Source of the DNA: Streptomyces phyllanthi
GTDB lineage: Bacteria; Actinomycetota; Actinomycetes; Streptomycetales; Streptomycetaceae
Length of the DNA stretch: 35,867 bases
Assembly: GCF_009377205.1 (NCBI RefSeq)
Contig: NZ_VJZE01000041.1
Location: forward strand, 1 to 35,867
Reading direction: 5' to 3'
The translations under genes and the position numbers were made by a program. Below the pieces are notes generated by a model. That model worked only from the letters and a program-made list of their open reading frames with translations. It was not told where the DNA came from and made no database searches. Each line of letters starts with the position of its first letter. Position 1 is the stretch's first letter. Positions 15,358 to 23,376 of the stretch are shown here, in pieces.

Positions 15358-16493
15358 GCCTTCAGGACCACGAACTTGGCGTCACTGGCCACGAGTTCAC
15401 TGTTCCCGAAGAGCCGACGCAGCTTCACGTGGTAGCCGAGATGCCGGTTGCCGATCACCCACAGCTCACCCCCGGGCCGCAGCGCACGGCGCGCACCCTG
15501 GAACATCCGCCAGGCCGTGGCGTCCGTCGTCGCCTGGTGGGAGTGGAACGGCGGATTGTTCAGCACGAGATCGACACTGCCGGGCGGGAAGCCCTCCATC
15601 CCGTCGCCGACGAGGAACTCCGCCTTCCCCGCGGCGTTCGCCGTGTACGTCGCCTCCGCCGAGGCCACCGCCTGGTACGACTCGTCGACGAACACCACCT
15701 CGGCCTCCGGATCGCCCAGCGCCACCGCCGTACCGACCACTCCGTTGCCGCACCCCAGATCGACGACGCGCCCGCCGCCGCGGCCCCGCGGCAGATGCTG
15801 GAGGAAGAAGCGGGTGCCGATGTCGAGCCGGTCGGCGCAGAAGACACCGGCGTGGTTGGTGACGGTACGGCCGGACAACAGGCCGATACCGCCGGGCAGT
15901 TGGTAGGAGTACGGCCACGGACCGGCGCCCTTTGCCCGCGCGAGCGCCGGGTCCGGGGTGCAGAACACCAGCCGGGCCTTCTGCCGGGCGAGGGAGGTGT
16001 GCGTCGGGCCGAGGATCCGCTCGAACAGCTTCAGCGTGGAGGTGTGGATCTCCTTGACCATGCCGGCACCGACGACGACCGTCCCCTCGTGCACCGCGGG
16101 CGCGAGCCGGTGCAACTGGTCCTCGAGGAGGGCGAGGCTCTTCGGCACCCTGACGAGCAGCAAGTCGACGCGGTCCGGAGGGGTGTCCCGCGTGCTCAGG
16201 AGCCGTACGGCGGCCTCCTCGACCTCGTTGCGCGCCAGGTTGGCGCGGGTGGCCCGCTGAGCCAGGTACGAGTCGGTGATCTGCGCCGGCCCGTGTGCCG
16301 CGAGCGCCGTGGTCAGGGCGCCCCACCGGTCACCGACGACCACGACCGACCCCGTCAGCGGGGTCCCGCTCTCCGCGAGGTGACGCAGCAGATACGTGTC
16401 GGCCGCGTCCCAGGCACGCAGCCGGTCACGGGGGTCCTCGGGGAAGCGGGCCAGCTCGTACTCGGCCCAGGGCGCGGTCATACGGTCGTTCAT
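15285..16493 (-). CDS. class I SAM-dependent methyltransferase, RlmG/RsmC-like
   Basis: 402 aa. It resembles the RlmG/RsmC type, in which an N-terminal inactive methyltransferase-like domain (1-190) precedes the active C-terminal one (about 200-370) and the product is N2-methylguanine in rRNA. The SAM site reads VVDLGCGNGVVG and the catalytic NPPF motif VLNNPPFHSH. RlmG modifies G1835 of 23S rRNA and RsmC G1207 of 16S in E. coli; which target applies here is not certain. The last 25 residues are a Gly/Ser/Arg tail produced by a short DNA repeat and are probably not part of the fold. A single gene, divergent from the AlkB-like gene. Confidence 0.82.
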   Translation of the reverse strand: MNDRMTAPWAEYELARFPEDPRDRLRAWDAADTYLLRHLAESGTPLTGSVVVVGDRWGALTTALAAHGPAQITDSYLAQRATRANLARNEVEEAAVRLLSTRDTPPDRVDLLLVRVPKSLALLEDQLHRLAPAVHEGTVVVGAGMVKEIHTSTLKLFERILGPTHTSLARQKARLVFCTPDPALARAKGAGPWPYSYQLPGGIGLLSGRTVTNHAGVFCADRLDIGTRFFLQHLPRGRGGGRVVDLGCGNGVVGTAVALGDPEAEVVFVDESYQAVASAEATYTANAAGKAEFLVGDGMEGFPPGSVDLVLNNPPFHSHQATTDATAWRMFQGARRALRPGGELWVIGNRHLGYHVKLRRLFGNSELVASDAKFVVLKAVRQASGGGSRKASGGRSSQGVRR

Positions 16494-16593
16494 CGTGAGC
16501 CCAGGCTAACCGAGCCGCAGCCGCCGTCCTCCCCGGGCCGCGGCGCACGCGCCGCCCCCCGATCCTGTCGGTGACGTGCGTGATGATGGGCCC

Positions 16594-17271
16594 ATGGACG
16601 CCGAGCTGTTCCCCCGGAGCCCTACGGAGATCGCGCCCGGCGCGGTGCACCTGCCGGACTGGCTCGACGCGGAGCACCAGCGACGGCTCCTGGATGCCTG
16701 CCGCGAGTGGGCCCGGCCACCCGCCGGCCTCCGTACCGTACGCACGCCCGGCGGCGGCACGATGACCGCCCAGCAGGTCTGCCTCGGCTGGCACTGGTAT
16801 CCGTACACGTACGCCCGCACGGTCGTCGACGGCGACGGCGCACCCGTGAAACCGTTCCCGCACTGGCTCGACGAGCTGGGCCGCCGCGCGGTGACGGACA
16901 CCCTCGGCGCCGGCGCGGCCACGGACCCGTACGACATCGCCCTGATCAACTTCTACGACGGCGACGCCCGCATGGGCATGCACCGCGACAGCGACGAGAA
17001 GTCGGACGCGCCGGTGGTGTCGCTGAGCCTCGGTGACACCTGTGTCTTCCGCTTCGGCAACACCGGGTCGCGGTCCCGTCCGTACACGGACGTGGAGCTG
17101 CGCAGCGGCGACCTCTTCGTCTTCGGCGGCCCGTCCCGCCTCGCGTACCACGGGGTCCCGAAGGTGCGCCCGGACACGGCACCGCCCGAGCTGGGCCTGA
17201 AAGGACGTCTGAACGTCACGCTGAGGGTGAGCGGCTTCGAAGCGGGAAAATCCAGCCCTTCCGGCGTTTGA
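16594..17271 (+). CDS. AlkB-like Fe(II)/2-oxoglutarate dioxygenase
   Basis: 225 aa dioxygenase of the AlkB family, which removes alkyl groups from DNA or RNA bases by oxidation. The iron ligands are present: H130 and D132 in MHRDSDE, and H186 in LAYHGVPK. The 2-oxoglutarate motif RxNxTxR is RLNVTLR (R205, N207, R211), and PYDIALINFYDGDARMGMH is the usual lead-in. The start at 16594 (MDAELFP) matches the family; an in-frame GTG at 16576 has no ribosome site. The last nine or so codons (EAGKSSPSGV) and the stop lie inside what looks like a dispersed Streptomyces intergenic repeat, so the natural C-terminus may have been replaced. Confidence 0.92.
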   Translation: MDAELFPRSPTEIAPGAVHLPDWLDAEHQRRLLDACREWARPPAGLRTVRTPGGGTMTAQQVCLGWHWYPYTYARTVVDGDGAPVKPFPHWLDELGRRAVTDTLGAGAATDPYDIALINFYDGDARMGMHRDSDEKSDAPVVSLSLGDTCVFRFGNTGSRSRPYTDVELRSGDLFVFGGPSRLAYHGVPKVRPDTAPPELGLKGRLNVTLRVSGFEAGKSSPSGV

Positions 17272-17285
17272 GGAGCGGGTGCCCG
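17243..17285 (+). repeat. probable dispersed Streptomyces intergenic repeat
   Basis: The segment starting GGGAAAATCCAGCCCTTCC and running through GGCGTTTGAGGAGCGGG matches an element I recall seeing many times between Streptomyces genes. It supplies the stop codon of the AlkB-like gene. Only one copy is seen in this window, so the call rests on memory. Confidence 0.5.
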
Positions 17286-17386
17286 AGGGCTGGGGGTCAG
17301 GGGCGGCGGGGGCGAAAACCCGGCCCTCGCCCCACGCCCGACACTCCGGGCGCCCCGGGCGTGCGGATCATGGGAGACTCGCCCTC

Positions 17387-18625
17387 ATGGACGGCAAGGC
17401 GGCCCCCAGGGCGACGGGCGAAGGGACCACACGAACGAGGCTGGACCGGGGGCGCGGCGCGCTCGGCCCGGCACTGGAACTCGTCCACACGGGACGCGCG
17501 CCGACACGCGCCGTACTGACCGCCGAGCTGGGCGTCACCCGCGCCACCGCGGGCGCCGTGGCCGCCGAACTGGAGGCCCTGGGGCTGATCCGGGTCGACG
17601 CGCACCCGGGCGCCGCCGCCGGCTCCCAGGGCCGCCCCTCCCACCGGCTGGACGTCGCCGAGGGCGGCCCCGTCGCGCTCGCCGCACAGGTCCACGCCGA
17701 CGGCTGGCGGGCCGCCCTCGTCGGGCTCGGCGGCCGGATCGTCGCCACCGCGCCCGGCTGCGAGACCGTCGACGCCGACCCGGCGAAGGTGCTCGGCTCG
17801 GTCGTCGACGCGGGCGCCGAACTGCTGCACGAGACCGGCCGGCAGTGCGTGGGCGCCGGGCTGGCCGTGCCCTCCGCGGTCGCCGAGCCGGAGGGGCTGG
17901 CCCTCAACCCCCTGCACCTCGCCTGGCCCGCGGGTGCGCCCGTCCGGGAGATCTTCGCCGAGCGGGTGCGCGCGGCCGGTATCGAGGGGCCCGCGTTCGC
18001 GGGCAACGACGTCAACCTCGCCGCGCTCGCCGAGCACCGCCACGGCGCGGGGCGCGGCGCCCGCGACCTGCTGTGCGTGGCCACCGGGCACCGCGGCGTC
18101 GGCGGCGCGCTCGTGCTCGACGGCCGCCTGCACACGGGGAGTTCGGGCCTCGCCCTGGAGGTCGGCCACCTCACGGTCAACCCCGAGGGTGGCCGCCCCT
18201 GTCACTGCGGCAGCCGTGGCTGCCTCGACGTCGAGGCCGACCCGCTGGCGCTCCTCACCGCCGCGGGCCGCGACCCCGGCCCCGAGGTGTCACTGCTCCA
18301 GCAGGCCAACGACCTCATCCGCACCCAGTACACCGACCCGGCGGTCCGTACGGCCACCGAGGCGCTGATCGACCGGCTGGGCCTCGGGCTCGCGGGCCTC
18401 GTCAACATCCTCAACCCGGACCGCATCATCCTCGGCGGTCTGCACCGCACGCTGCTCGACACCGACCCCGAGCGGCTGCGCGCGGTCGTCGCCGACCGCA
18501 GCCTGTGGGGGCAGAGCGGAGGCGTGCCGATCCTGGCCTGCACGCTGGACCACAACAGCCTCGTGGGAGCCGCCGAACTGGCCTGGCAGCCGGTCCTCGA
18601 CGACCCCCTGGCCGCGCTGGCCTGA
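17387..18625 (+). CDS. ROK family transcriptional regulator
   Basis: 412 aa ROK repressor: an N-terminal winged helix (about 25-75, with VLTAELGVTRATAGAVAAEL) fused to a sugar-kinase-like domain. The ROK zinc motif is clear (RPCHCGSRGCLDVEADP), as are FAGNDVNLAALAEH and LVNILNPDRIILGG. NagC/XylR-type proteins of this class bind a sugar and leave DNA. The start is the ATG at 17387; no strong ribosome site is seen and earlier in-frame codons fall in the intergenic repeat. No sugar transport or metabolic gene adjoins it, so its targets are probably elsewhere. Confidence 0.9.
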   Translation: MDGKAAPRATGEGTTRTRLDRGRGALGPALELVHTGRAPTRAVLTAELGVTRATAGAVAAELEALGLIRVDAHPGAAAGSQGRPSHRLDVAEGGPVALAAQVHADGWRAALVGLGGRIVATAPGCETVDADPAKVLGSVVDAGAELLHETGRQCVGAGLAVPSAVAEPEGLALNPLHLAWPAGAPVREIFAERVRAAGIEGPAFAGNDVNLAALAEHRHGAGRGARDLLCVATGHRGVGGALVLDGRLHTGSSGLALEVGHLTVNPEGGRPCHCGSRGCLDVEADPLALLTAAGRDPGPEVSLLQQANDLIRTQYTDPAVRTATEALIDRLGLGLAGLVNILNPDRIILGGLHRTLLDTDPERLRAVVADRSLWGQSGGVPILACTLDHNSLVGAAELAWQPVLDDPLAALA

Positions 18626-18706
18626 CGGCTCGGAGGCCCAGCCCGACCACTGGACGGGTCGTGGCAGGCGCGGGCACAGCCGAAGGCCGGGCGACACGGC
18701 GCCCCC

Positions 18707-19573
18707 TCATCGAGGTCCCGAGTCCTGTGCCGTGAGGCTCCACAGCGCCGCCACCTGCGGCCGCCGCAGATCGGCCCGCCGTACGCACAGCCCGATCGGG
18801 AACGGCTCCGGCGCACTGTCGACGGGGATCACCGTCAGCCGGTCGCGCACGGCGCTGTGGTCGAGTACCAGCCGGGGCACCACACCCGTGCCGCAGCCCA
18901 GCGCCACCAGGGTCAACAGCCCCTCGTGACCGTCGGGTTCGGCCGCCAGGTCGGGGATCGCGCCATGGGTACGGAACCAGCGGTCGGCGGCGTCGCGGAC
19001 CAGACCGCGGTGGGGGAGGACGAAAGGGCCCCGCAGCTCCGGGTCCGGCCGGTCGCGGGCGGTGACGAGGACCAGCTCCGTGGTCGCGACCGTCCGGCCG
19101 ACCAACTGCTCCGGCAGCCGGGCCGGGATCCCCGCCACCGCCACGTCCACCTCGCCCTCGTCCAGCCGGGCCAGCGCGGCCGCCGCGTCCCCGGTGCGAA
19201 CATCGAGCCGTACCTGCGGACGGGCGGCCCGAAAGGGTGCCAGCAGATCCGGGAGCAGCACCTGGCAGGCCGTCACCGTCGCGAACACGACCAGGTGGCC
19301 GGTGAGTTCGGCCGGGTCCGGACGCTCCTCGCGGTACGAGCGCCACAACTCCAGCGCCTGCACCGCGTACTCACGGAACCGGTGCCCCTCGACCGTCAGG
19401 GACACGCCCCTCGGGCCCCGGTCGAAGAGGCGGTGCCCGAGGTCCGCCTCCAGCCGCTGCACGGTCCGCGTGAGGGTCGCCGGACTGACATGACAGTCGA
19501 GGCTGGTCCGCCCGAAGTTCAGCGTCCGCGCCAGATGAAGAAACAGCCGCAGCTCACGAAGATCGTCCCGCAC
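18707..19573 (-). CDS. ilvY: LysR family regulator, IlvY-like
   Basis: About 288 aa LysR-type activator. The winged helix reads LRELRLFLHLARTLNFGRTS then HVSPATLTRTVQRLEADLG; the effector domain has the segments I know from E. coli IlvY (LTGHLVVFATVTA, TGDAAAAL, PDGHEGLLTLVALGCGTGVV). IlvY activates ilvC in response to acetohydroxy acids. Here too the gene is divergent from a ketol-acid reductoisomerase gene, which supports the call. GTG at 19573 is chosen because it gives the IlvY N-terminus (MRDDLRELRLF); in-frame GTGs at 19582 and 19612 are alternatives. No LysR gene of this kind is usually tied to ilvC in Streptomyces as far as I know. Confidence 0.82.
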   Translation of the reverse strand: MRDDLRELRLFLHLARTLNFGRTSLDCHVSPATLTRTVQRLEADLGHRLFDRGPRGVSLTVEGHRFREYAVQALELWRSYREERPDPAELTGHLVVFATVTACQVLLPDLLAPFRAARPQVRLDVRTGDAAAALARLDEGEVDVAVAGIPARLPEQLVGRTVATTELVLVTARDRPDPELRGPFVLPHRGLVRDAADRWFRTHGAIPDLAAEPDGHEGLLTLVALGCGTGVVPRLVLDHSAVRDRLTVIPVDSAPEPFPIGLCVRRADLRRPQVAALWSLTAQDSGPR

Positions 19574-19613
19574 GCACTCCACCCGGTCCTTCAGAGACGC
19601 CCCGACGTGCACA

Positions 19614-19660
19614 TTTCACTATCCGAAACACACCGCTGCACAGGTTGCGCTTGCTGCAAC
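19614..19660. promoter_or_regulatory. two LysR-type boxes between ilvY-like and ilvC-like genes
   Basis: TTTC-N7-GAAA at 19614-19628 and GTTGC-N7-GCAAC at 19644-19660. Both are T-N11-A palindromes, with centres 31 bases apart (three helical turns). The second overlaps the -35 of the ilvC-like promoter, as expected for a LysR activator. Confidence 0.65.
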
Positions 19661-19680
19661 ACTCGTCGCGAGCCTACAAC
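19651..19680 (+). promoter_or_regulatory. promoter of the ilvC-like gene
   Basis: TTGCTG (19651-19656), 18-base spacer, TACAAC (19675-19680). The ATG lies 6 bases after the -10 box with no ribosome site, so the message is probably leaderless. Confidence 0.6.
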
Positions 19681-19686
19681 TCACCC

Positions 19687-21186
19687 ATGACGACCTCGAC
19701 CTCCACCACGGCCTCCACCTCAGCGACCGCCCCCACTGTCTTCACCCTCGAAACCATGGACGTCCCGGGCGGCACCGAGACCGTCCTGCGCGGCGGACGC
19801 CACCTCTTCCCCCTGCTGCCGCGGGCCTTCGCGGGCGTACGCCGTATCGGTGTCATCGGCTGGGGGCCGCAGGGCCGCGCCCAGGCCCGCAATCTGCGCG
19901 ACTCCCTCGCCGGTACGGACATCACGGTGGCCGTCGGGCTGCGTCCCGGCTCCGCCTCGGCCTCCGACGCCCGCGCGCACGGCTTCACCGAGGAGGACGG
20001 CACGCTCGGCGACTGGCTCGACGTCACCGCCGGGAGCGACCTCGTCATCCTGCTGATCGCGGACGCCGCACTCGCCGCCCACCACCAGGAGATCTTCGCC
20101 CGCCTCAGGCCCGGCGCCACGATCGGCCTCTCACACGGCTTCCTGCTCGGCCATCTCCGCGAGACCGGGGGCCGGTTCCCGGCCGGGCACGGAGTGATCG
20201 CCGTCTGCCCGAAGGGGATGGGCGACTCCGTCCGGCGCCTCTACGAGCAGGGTGCGGAGATCAACGGCGCCGGGATCAACAGCAGTTACGCCGTGCACGC
20301 CGACCCCGACGGCCGGGCCGGCTCCCTCGCCCTCGCCTGGTCGGTCGCGCTCGGCTCCCCGTACACCTTCCGTACGACCCTGGAGAGCGAGTACCTCTCC
20401 GACATCGTCGGCGAGCGAGCCATCCTGCTCGGTGCCGTCCACGGCATCGTCGAGAGCCTGTACGCCCGCTACCGGCTGGAGGGCGACGACCCGGTCACGG
20501 CGTACGAGAGGTCCTGCGAGAACGTCACCGGGCCGATCGCCCGCACGATCTCGCACTCCGGACTGCGCGCCGTGCGCGAGGAGCTGGACCCGGCGGGGCG
20601 CGACGTCTTCGACCGCGCGTACGCCGCGACGTACGCCCCCGCGCGCGAAATCATCGCCGAGATCTACGACGAGGTCGCCGACGGCACCGAACTGCGCAGC
20701 GTGATCCTCGCCGAACGACGGCTCGGCACCCGGCCCATGAGCCGGATCGGTGCCTCGCCGATGTGGGCGGCGGGAGCCGAGGCGCGTGCCCGGCGAGCGG
20801 ACCGCACCCTGCCCGTGGACCCGTTCACGGCAGGTGTCTTCACCGGCACCATGACCGCGCAGATCGACGAGTTCGCCGAGCGCGGCCACCCCTGGTCGGA
20901 GATCGTCAACGAATCCGTCATCGAGGCGGTCGACTCCCTGCTGCCGTACATGCACGCCCGCGACGTGGCGTACATGGTCGACAACTGCTCCCGTACGGCC
21001 CGCCTCGGCGCCCGCCGCTGGGGGCCGCGCTTCCAGGCGGCGTACGAGCAGATCGTGTACCCGGCGGCCGGCGCCCCCGCGGACCCGGCCGTGCTCGACG
21101 CCTTCACCACCCACCCGGTCCACGAGGCCCTGGCGGCAGCGGCGAAGCTCCGGCCACCGGTGGACATCTCCGTCGCCCAGCCATGA
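19687..21186 (+). CDS. ilvC: ketol-acid reductoisomerase, class II, plant plastid type
   Basis: 499 aa NADPH-dependent enzyme converting 2-acetolactate or 2-aceto-2-hydroxybutyrate to the dihydroxy acids of valine, leucine and isoleucine synthesis. After a Thr/Ser-rich leader (1-17) come VLRGGRHLFPLLPRAF, IGVIGWGPQGRAQARNLRDS, LSHGFLLGHL, VIAVCPKGMG, GAGINSS, the Mg site DIVGERAILLGAVHGIVE, DPFTAGVF, SEIVNESVIEAVDSL and PYMHAR..MVDNCS.TARLG, ending VDISV. This is the long class II form and reads throughout like the plant chloroplast enzyme, not the roughly 335 aa class I enzyme usual in Streptomyces or the E. coli class II sequence. It has its own IlvY-like regulator and no other ilv gene beside it, so it is probably a second reductoisomerase. 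Confidence 0.93.
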   Translation: MTTSTSTTASTSATAPTVFTLETMDVPGGTETVLRGGRHLFPLLPRAFAGVRRIGVIGWGPQGRAQARNLRDSLAGTDITVAVGLRPGSASASDARAHGFTEEDGTLGDWLDVTAGSDLVILLIADAALAAHHQEIFARLRPGATIGLSHGFLLGHLRETGGRFPAGHGVIAVCPKGMGDSVRRLYEQGAEINGAGINSSYAVHADPDGRAGSLALAWSVALGSPYTFRTTLESEYLSDIVGERAILLGAVHGIVESLYARYRLEGDDPVTAYERSCENVTGPIARTISHSGLRAVREELDPAGRDVFDRAYAATYAPAREIIAEIYDEVADGTELRSVILAERRLGTRPMSRIGASPMWAAGAEARARRADRTLPVDPFTAGVFTGTMTAQIDEFAERGHPWSEIVNESVIEAVDSLLPYMHARDVAYMVDNCSRTARLGARRWGPRFQAAYEQIVYPAAGAPADPAVLDAFTTHPVHEALAAAAKLRPPVDISVAQP

Positions 21187-21206
21187 TGAACGCGGCGCCC
21201 GCCGAT

Positions 21207-21383
21207 TCACCCGCGGCGGGGTCTGGGGACCAACTCACCGCCACAGTTGGGGCAGACGCTCTCCATGGCCTCGCTGCACGGCACGCAGAAGGTGCACTCG
21301 TACGAACAGATGCGAGCCGACGCGTCGAACGGCAGTGCGGCGGTTTCGCAGCGCTCACAGCGGTCACGCATGTCCAGGGCCAT
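21207..21383 (-). CDS. DUF1272 family zinc-ribbon protein
   Basis: 58 aa protein with eight Cys in four knuckles: C9 and C12, C26 and C30, C33 and C36, C44 and C47. The order MALDMRDRCERCE, ICSYECTFC, CVPC and VCPNCGGELV is the DUF1272 family pattern. It should bind two zinc ions; the function is unknown. The start at 21383 follows a purine-rich GAGAGGGAGAGGG stretch that can serve as ribosome site. The start codon lies inside a 10-bp inverted repeat that could hide it. The gene is convergent with the ilvC-like gene, their stops 20 bases apart. Confidence 0.9.
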   Translation of the reverse strand: MALDMRDRCERCETAALPFDASARICSYECTFCVPCSEAMESVCPNCGGELVPRPRRG

Positions 21384-21419
21384 CCCTCTCCCTCTCTCTT
21401 TTCCAGGGCGATGGCCCTG
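21375..21419 (-). promoter_or_regulatory. start-codon hairpin of the DUF1272 gene
   Basis: CAGGGCCATC (21375-21384) pairs with GATGGCCCTG (21410-21419), a 10-bp stem whose 3' side in the RNA contains the start codon and whose 25-base loop holds the ribosome site. A competing 6-bp hairpin (21404-21409 with 21414-21419) would free the start. Whether the message begins far enough upstream is not known. Confidence 0.45.
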
Positions 21420-21510
21420 TGACCTCCCATCCTCCGCGTACGCGGCCTTTCCGAAAGCGCACAGAGGGCCAAGGACCAGGACGATCGGGCCACGCCCACG
21501 AGCGACGGGT

Positions 21511-21532
21511 GAGCCCGTGGCGTGACGGGCTC
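21511..21532 (-). terminator. hairpin downstream of the DUF4865 gene
   Basis: GAGCCCG (21511-21517) and CGGGCTC (21526-21532), a 7-bp stem with an 8-base loop, 37 bases after the minus-strand stop at 21569. A probable terminator. Confidence 0.5.
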
Positions 21533-21568
21533 GCGAAGAACGTCACCCAGGACCACTACGGACGGCAC

Positions 21569-22153
21569 TCACCACTGGCGGCCCCGCGGCAGCCGGGCCC
21601 GTTCGGGCGTGTTCATGTACAGCACCTGGAAGACATCACCCTCGGCCTCGGGCGTGTCGTGGTCCCAGAGCGAGAAGTGCACCAGATCCCAGTGGTACGG
21701 GTCGACGACCACTGCCGTGCACACCGCCCCGTCGAGCGCGGCCAGCCGCCCGCTCTCCCGCACCGCCTCCTCCGCCGCCTCGGAGAGCCGCACCCCGTCG
21801 GGGACGCCCAGCCGCCGGCGCACGGCGACCCTGGCCGTGGCACCGGCGGCGCCCCCCTCCTCGTACGCGAGAGCCGCCCAGTGCCGCACCCGCGGGCGCC
21901 CGAAGTCGTCAACCAGTCCCTGGAATCCCGGGCCCCAGAGGAAGGCGTTCATCCCCGCGGGGGCCTGCCAGAGGTAGAACGGCGCGTACTGGTTGACCGG
22001 CGACCCGTCGACCCCGTTCTCGCGCAGGAGATACGCCTTCAGCCCGAGACCGGGAAAGTCGTCCAGCAGGGGCCCCTTGCCGGTGGCGCGGGCGCGGATG
22101 ATGTCCATGTCGTAGTCGGCGGGCAGGGTGACCTCGTACTGCATGGCGTGCAT
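21569..22153 (-). CDS. DUF4865 family protein
   Basis: 194 aa soluble protein. The opening MQYEVTLPADYDMDIIRARA, then LLDDFPGLGLKAYLLRE and the aromatic segment YAPFYLWQAPAGMNAFLWG, match DUF4865, a family of unknown function with a dimeric ferredoxin-like look. GGGAGG lies 7 bases before the ATG at 22153. It follows a TetR gene by 39 bases on the same strand, a pairing I associate with this family, so it is probably the regulated partner of that repressor, in detoxification or small-molecule response. The substrate is unknown. Confidence 0.8.
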   Translation of the reverse strand: MHAMQYEVTLPADYDMDIIRARATGKGPLLDDFPGLGLKAYLLRENGVDGSPVNQYAPFYLWQAPAGMNAFLWGPGFQGLVDDFGRPRVRHWAALAYEEGGAAGATARVAVRRRLGVPDGVRLSEAAEEAVRESGRLAALDGAVCTAVVVDPYHWDLVHFSLWDHDTPEAEGDVFQVLYMNTPERARLPRGRQW

Positions 22154-22192
22154 GATGCGCCTCCCGAGGGGCTGTTGAGACACGGCCTGTTG

Positions 22193-22777
22193 TCACATGA
22201 CCTGGCGGGACACGGGCTGTCGAGCCGGACGGAGCAGGCTGAGCAGACCTCGGACACCCGTGTCGAAGGCCGCGGGCGATCCCGAGGCGCGGGCCAGGAC
22301 GTAACCGCCCTGCACGGTCGCGACGATCGTCGCGGCGACCTCCTCCGCGTCCAGTGACGGCGCGAACTGCCCCTGTTCCTGGCCCTCTTCGACGATCCCG
22401 GCGAGCCGCTCGCGCAGCCAGTCGAGGGTCTCGTCGACCGGCGTCCGCAGCTCGTCGCTGTCGATCACGTCCGGGTCCATGGTGAGCCGGCCGACGGGGC
22501 AGCCGCGCAACACGTCGCGCTCCCGGCGCAGATAGGCCTCGACGCGCTCGCACGGCGTCCCCGCCCCGCCGAGAACGGCCTCGGCGGTGGTCCGCATGTC
22601 CTCGGCGGTACGGCGGATCGCGGCCAGCGCCAGATCGGGCTTGCCCCTGAAATGGTGGTACATGCTGCCCTGCCCGGCCCCCGCGTGCTGCTGGATGGCC
22701 TTGGGGCTGGTGCCCACGTAACCGCGCTCCCACAGCAGCTCGCGCGTGGACTCGATCAGACGCTCCGGGGTGGTCAT
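22193..22777 (-). CDS. TetR family transcriptional regulator
   Basis: 194 aa TetR repressor. The N-terminal helix-turn-helix is RLIESTRELLWERGYVGTSP then IQQHAGAGQGSMYHHFRGKPDLALAA; the C-terminal ligand domain carries CPVGRLTMDPDVIDSDELR and a helical end. The ATG at 22777 is the family start. A near-perfect 20-bp palindrome lies 10 bases upstream over the -10 region, so it should repress itself and the DUF4865 gene behind it. Confidence 0.92.
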   Translation of the reverse strand: MTTPERLIESTRELLWERGYVGTSPKAIQQHAGAGQGSMYHHFRGKPDLALAAIRRTAEDMRTTAEAVLGGAGTPCERVEAYLRRERDVLRGCPVGRLTMDPDVIDSDELRTPVDETLDWLRERLAGIVEEGQEQGQFAPSLDAEEVAATIVATVQGGYVLARASGSPAAFDTGVRGLLSLLRPARQPVSRQVM

Positions 22778-22786
22778 GTCGCTCAG

Positions 22787-22806
22787 TGTACATACTAGTA
22801 GGTACA
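22787..22806. promoter_or_regulatory. TetR operator palindrome
   Basis: TGTACATACTAGTAGGTACA, symmetric at 18 of 20 positions about a central CTAG, immediately upstream of the tetR start. Its minus strand contains TAGTAT, a good -10 box, so binding would block the promoter. Confidence 0.75.
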
Positions 22807-22973
22807 GAAGGTGGGCGTCGCAGGGAGCAGCCTCCGCCACCCCACGTACTCCCCGGGAGGTACCCGTACTGCCGCTGCCCGTACGACGACCCGGACCCCC
22901 TCCCGGCGCGAGTCTCGAGACATCACGCACACCCGACCGAGAAGCTCGGCAATCCAGAGGAGATGAGTCCGAG

Positions 22974-23255
22974 ATGCAGACCCTCGCCCACTGGGACGGC
23001 GGCCCCGGCCCGTGGATCCTGTTCCTCCCCCTGATCTGGGCGGCCGTCGTCGTCGGCGCGGTGGCCCTCCTCCGTCGCACCGTGTGGCGCGGCCGACGCG
23101 GCCCGTGGCACGCGCCGGGCGGCCCCCGCCCCACCGGCGACTCGCCCCTCGACGTCCTCGGCCGCCGCTTCGCCTCCGGCGAGATCGACGAGGACGAGTA
23201 CTGGCGCCGGCTGTCCGTCCTGGACGAGCAGTTCGGCCGCATCGGCAAGGGATGA
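22974..23255 (+). CDS. SHOCT domain small membrane protein
   Basis: 93 aa. One membrane helix (about 11-34, WILFLPLIWAAVVVGAVALL) is followed by a basic Arg/Gly/Pro linker and a C-terminal SHOCT motif (PLDVLGRRFASGEIDEDEYWRRLSVL split over about 62-88). SHOCT is a short oligomerisation motif found at the ends of many membrane proteins. GAGGAG lies about 12 bases upstream of the ATG. Divergent from the TetR gene, so it may share that operator region. Confidence 0.88.
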   Translation: MQTLAHWDGGPGPWILFLPLIWAAVVVGAVALLRRTVWRGRRGPWHAPGGPRPTGDSPLDVLGRRFASGEIDEDEYWRRLSVLDEQFGRIGKG

Positions 23256-23376
23256 GAGAGCGCCTCCCTCGCGCGACAACTCGCCCTGGCCCTGCCCGTC
23301 GGCGCCCTCGCGAGGCCGCGACCGGCCCGGCGGGCGGCGCGTCATCACCGCCGAGTGGCGGTCCGAGCGGGCGGCC

